DNA of 64,000 bases from Euglena gracilis (lineage: Eukaryota; Euglenida; Euglenophyceae; Euglenales). This document shows, piece by piece, positions 62,900 to 64,000 of this stretch. The translations under genes and the position numbers were made by a program. Position 1 is the first letter of the stretch. Each line of letters opens with the position of its first letter. Where the stretch lies: contig CP154956.1 in assembly GCA_039621445.1 (NCBI GenBank), forward strand, positions 92,103,934-92,167,933, read 5' to 3'. The notes below the pieces were generated by a model. That model saw only the letters and a program-made list of their open reading frames with translations, was not told the origin of the DNA and made no database searches.

Positions 62900-63800
62900 A
62901 AACATTTCACACCACTTTCAACCCCACATAAGAGTTATCCCTGAGGCAAACAAAACAGTCGTCCAAAGGGCCAGACCCTCTGATGGACTTTGAATGAATT
63001 GATTTGAACATTGGCAAATCATTTTGGCAAAAAAGCCAATCCAGGGAATTAACGGAACCAGCCGTCGCTCAAATCTGAATGCCATCGATATGGACAGATT
63101 TGAGAGAGAGAGAGAGAGAGTTTTGTTGAATGAATGCCCCTTAAAATATAACACCTTACTGTGCATAAGAATTGAAACATGTGCCATGAATAATTCCCAG
63201 AAGGCAAGCCTGGCCTGATCAAAGCTGAAAATGAGCTCGCTTTGGAAAGCTGTTTTAATACAGACAGATGCAGAGGAACCTACAAAAAAGTCGCAGTTGG
63301 AGGGAAAAAACCAACGCTTTGGGAGACAAAAATTGTCAGACAATCTGAATAGGATGCGGGGATACACCCAAAACGTGTCCGCCAAAAGCACAACGTCAGG
63401 GTGCGCATTTGCGCACACTGACGACGATAGCAAAATTTTTGACAGAACATACACGACCATGCACGACCCTAAATACCACCTGCAATGGCTCCTTCGGGTG
63501 TGCAACTTCTGCTGCCACACGCTCTCCTCCACCATGAGGCTTTTTTAGGGCTCGATTCTTGCCCAGAAAAGCAGAATGGGAAATGCAGAAATTCAGACAG
63601 TCTGAAAATGATCACCTCCCTTTCTTTCAAAAGGGTTTTCAAAAAATGGTCAAATCGAGGCACAATATCAGACGTTCACCAAAGACCAACTCATAAACCC
63701 TTCGGAAACTACAGTGCCCTCGTCGTCAGGAATACGATGTGTTGCACAAAGCCATGCATTTCTTCCCACCAAGAGCATTCAGCTCACATCTAAACTCGGG
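62900..63800 (+). other. Weakly coding region
   Basis: Successive + frames give DMDRFERERERVLLNECP (with a (GA)n tract), AEEPTKKSQLEGKNQRFGRQ, SKIFDRTYTTMHDPKYHLQW and SLSFKRVFKKWSNRG. A 205-codon minus frame is also open (62918-63535). No domain and no convincing splice sites, so I do not call a gene. Confidence 0.25.
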
Positions 63801-64000
63801 ATTCATCCACCATCAAACGTTTTTCTGGAAAATTCAAAACAACACTTCAAAAATAACCATTTTACCATTTTCTCTGTGTCTCTGTGACCGTGCAAATGTC
63901 CAAACTCAACATTGCAGGCATAAAATTTGCAAGGTTCCGGAAATGCAAATTCATTTGATACCTTCCAAAAAATTCATTACTTTTCAGCTCTTTGCTGTTC
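63801..64000. other. Nothing recognised
   Basis: AT-rich sequence to the window edge. Confidence 0.4.

Overview
This window looks like repeat-rich, low-density nuclear DNA of a eukaryote, probably a large-genome protist or alga; I cannot name the taxon. The evidence is short coding segments with GT..AG splice sites and phase-compatible neighbours, long introns full of repeats, very long dinucleotide and tetranucleotide microsatellites, interstitial CCCTAA/TTAGGG tracts, and several eukaryotic transposon classes. No bacterial operon, rRNA, convincing tRNA or CRISPR array was seen. Homopolymer runs of G and C, often 8-14 long, occur throughout, and many coding breaks fall at homopolymers, so some frameshifts may be sequencing errors.

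Layout. 1-14.7 kb is mostly terminal-inverted-repeat (TIR) elements and duplicated repeat blocks: a TTAA-flanked composite, three elements sharing the end GGTACTTGTCTGTT with 8-bp target duplications, GTATCAC arrays, a decayed zinc-finger/transposase-like gene, and one two-exon candidate gene near 4.8-5.2 kb. 14.7-33 kb holds a set of + strand exons. The best group (23.46, 25.67, 26.27, 28.14, 31.32 and 32.83 kb) encodes alternating acidic (D/E) and basic (K/R) blocks, with several introns splitting an Arg codon. Their introns hold a roughly 700-bp CATA/TATG palindrome and many poly-C/poly-G-bounded hairpin elements.

33.2-46.5 kb is a retroelement cluster. A nearly complete DIRS-type tyrosine-recombinase retrotransposon (33.77-38.46 kb) has Gag-like, RT, RNase H and YR regions, inverted terminal repeats and an internal complementary region. 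It is followed by an inverted YR fragment, a decayed proline-rich gene split by a 2-kb LTR element and a TIR element, and a second DIRS-like RT/Gag on the minus strand.

46.5-54.5 kb has candidate + strand exons, a hAT element (48.19-49.58 kb) carrying a decayed BED-finger transposase, and then minus-strand exons (53.4-54.45 kb) that end at a CA repeat of more than 200 bp. 54.8-64 kb contains a TIR element whose empty site is also in the window (51.77 kb), several elements sitting in TA microsatellites, a triplicated 167-bp unit separated by (TA)n, and a few more candidate exons.

Most of the window is explained by mobile DNA. Four points stand out: the DIRS architecture, the filled/empty site pair, a pervasive GGCGC-hairpin element superfamily, and an element packed with TGACGTCA palindromes. 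All family assignments come from reading motifs by eye; no database search was run.
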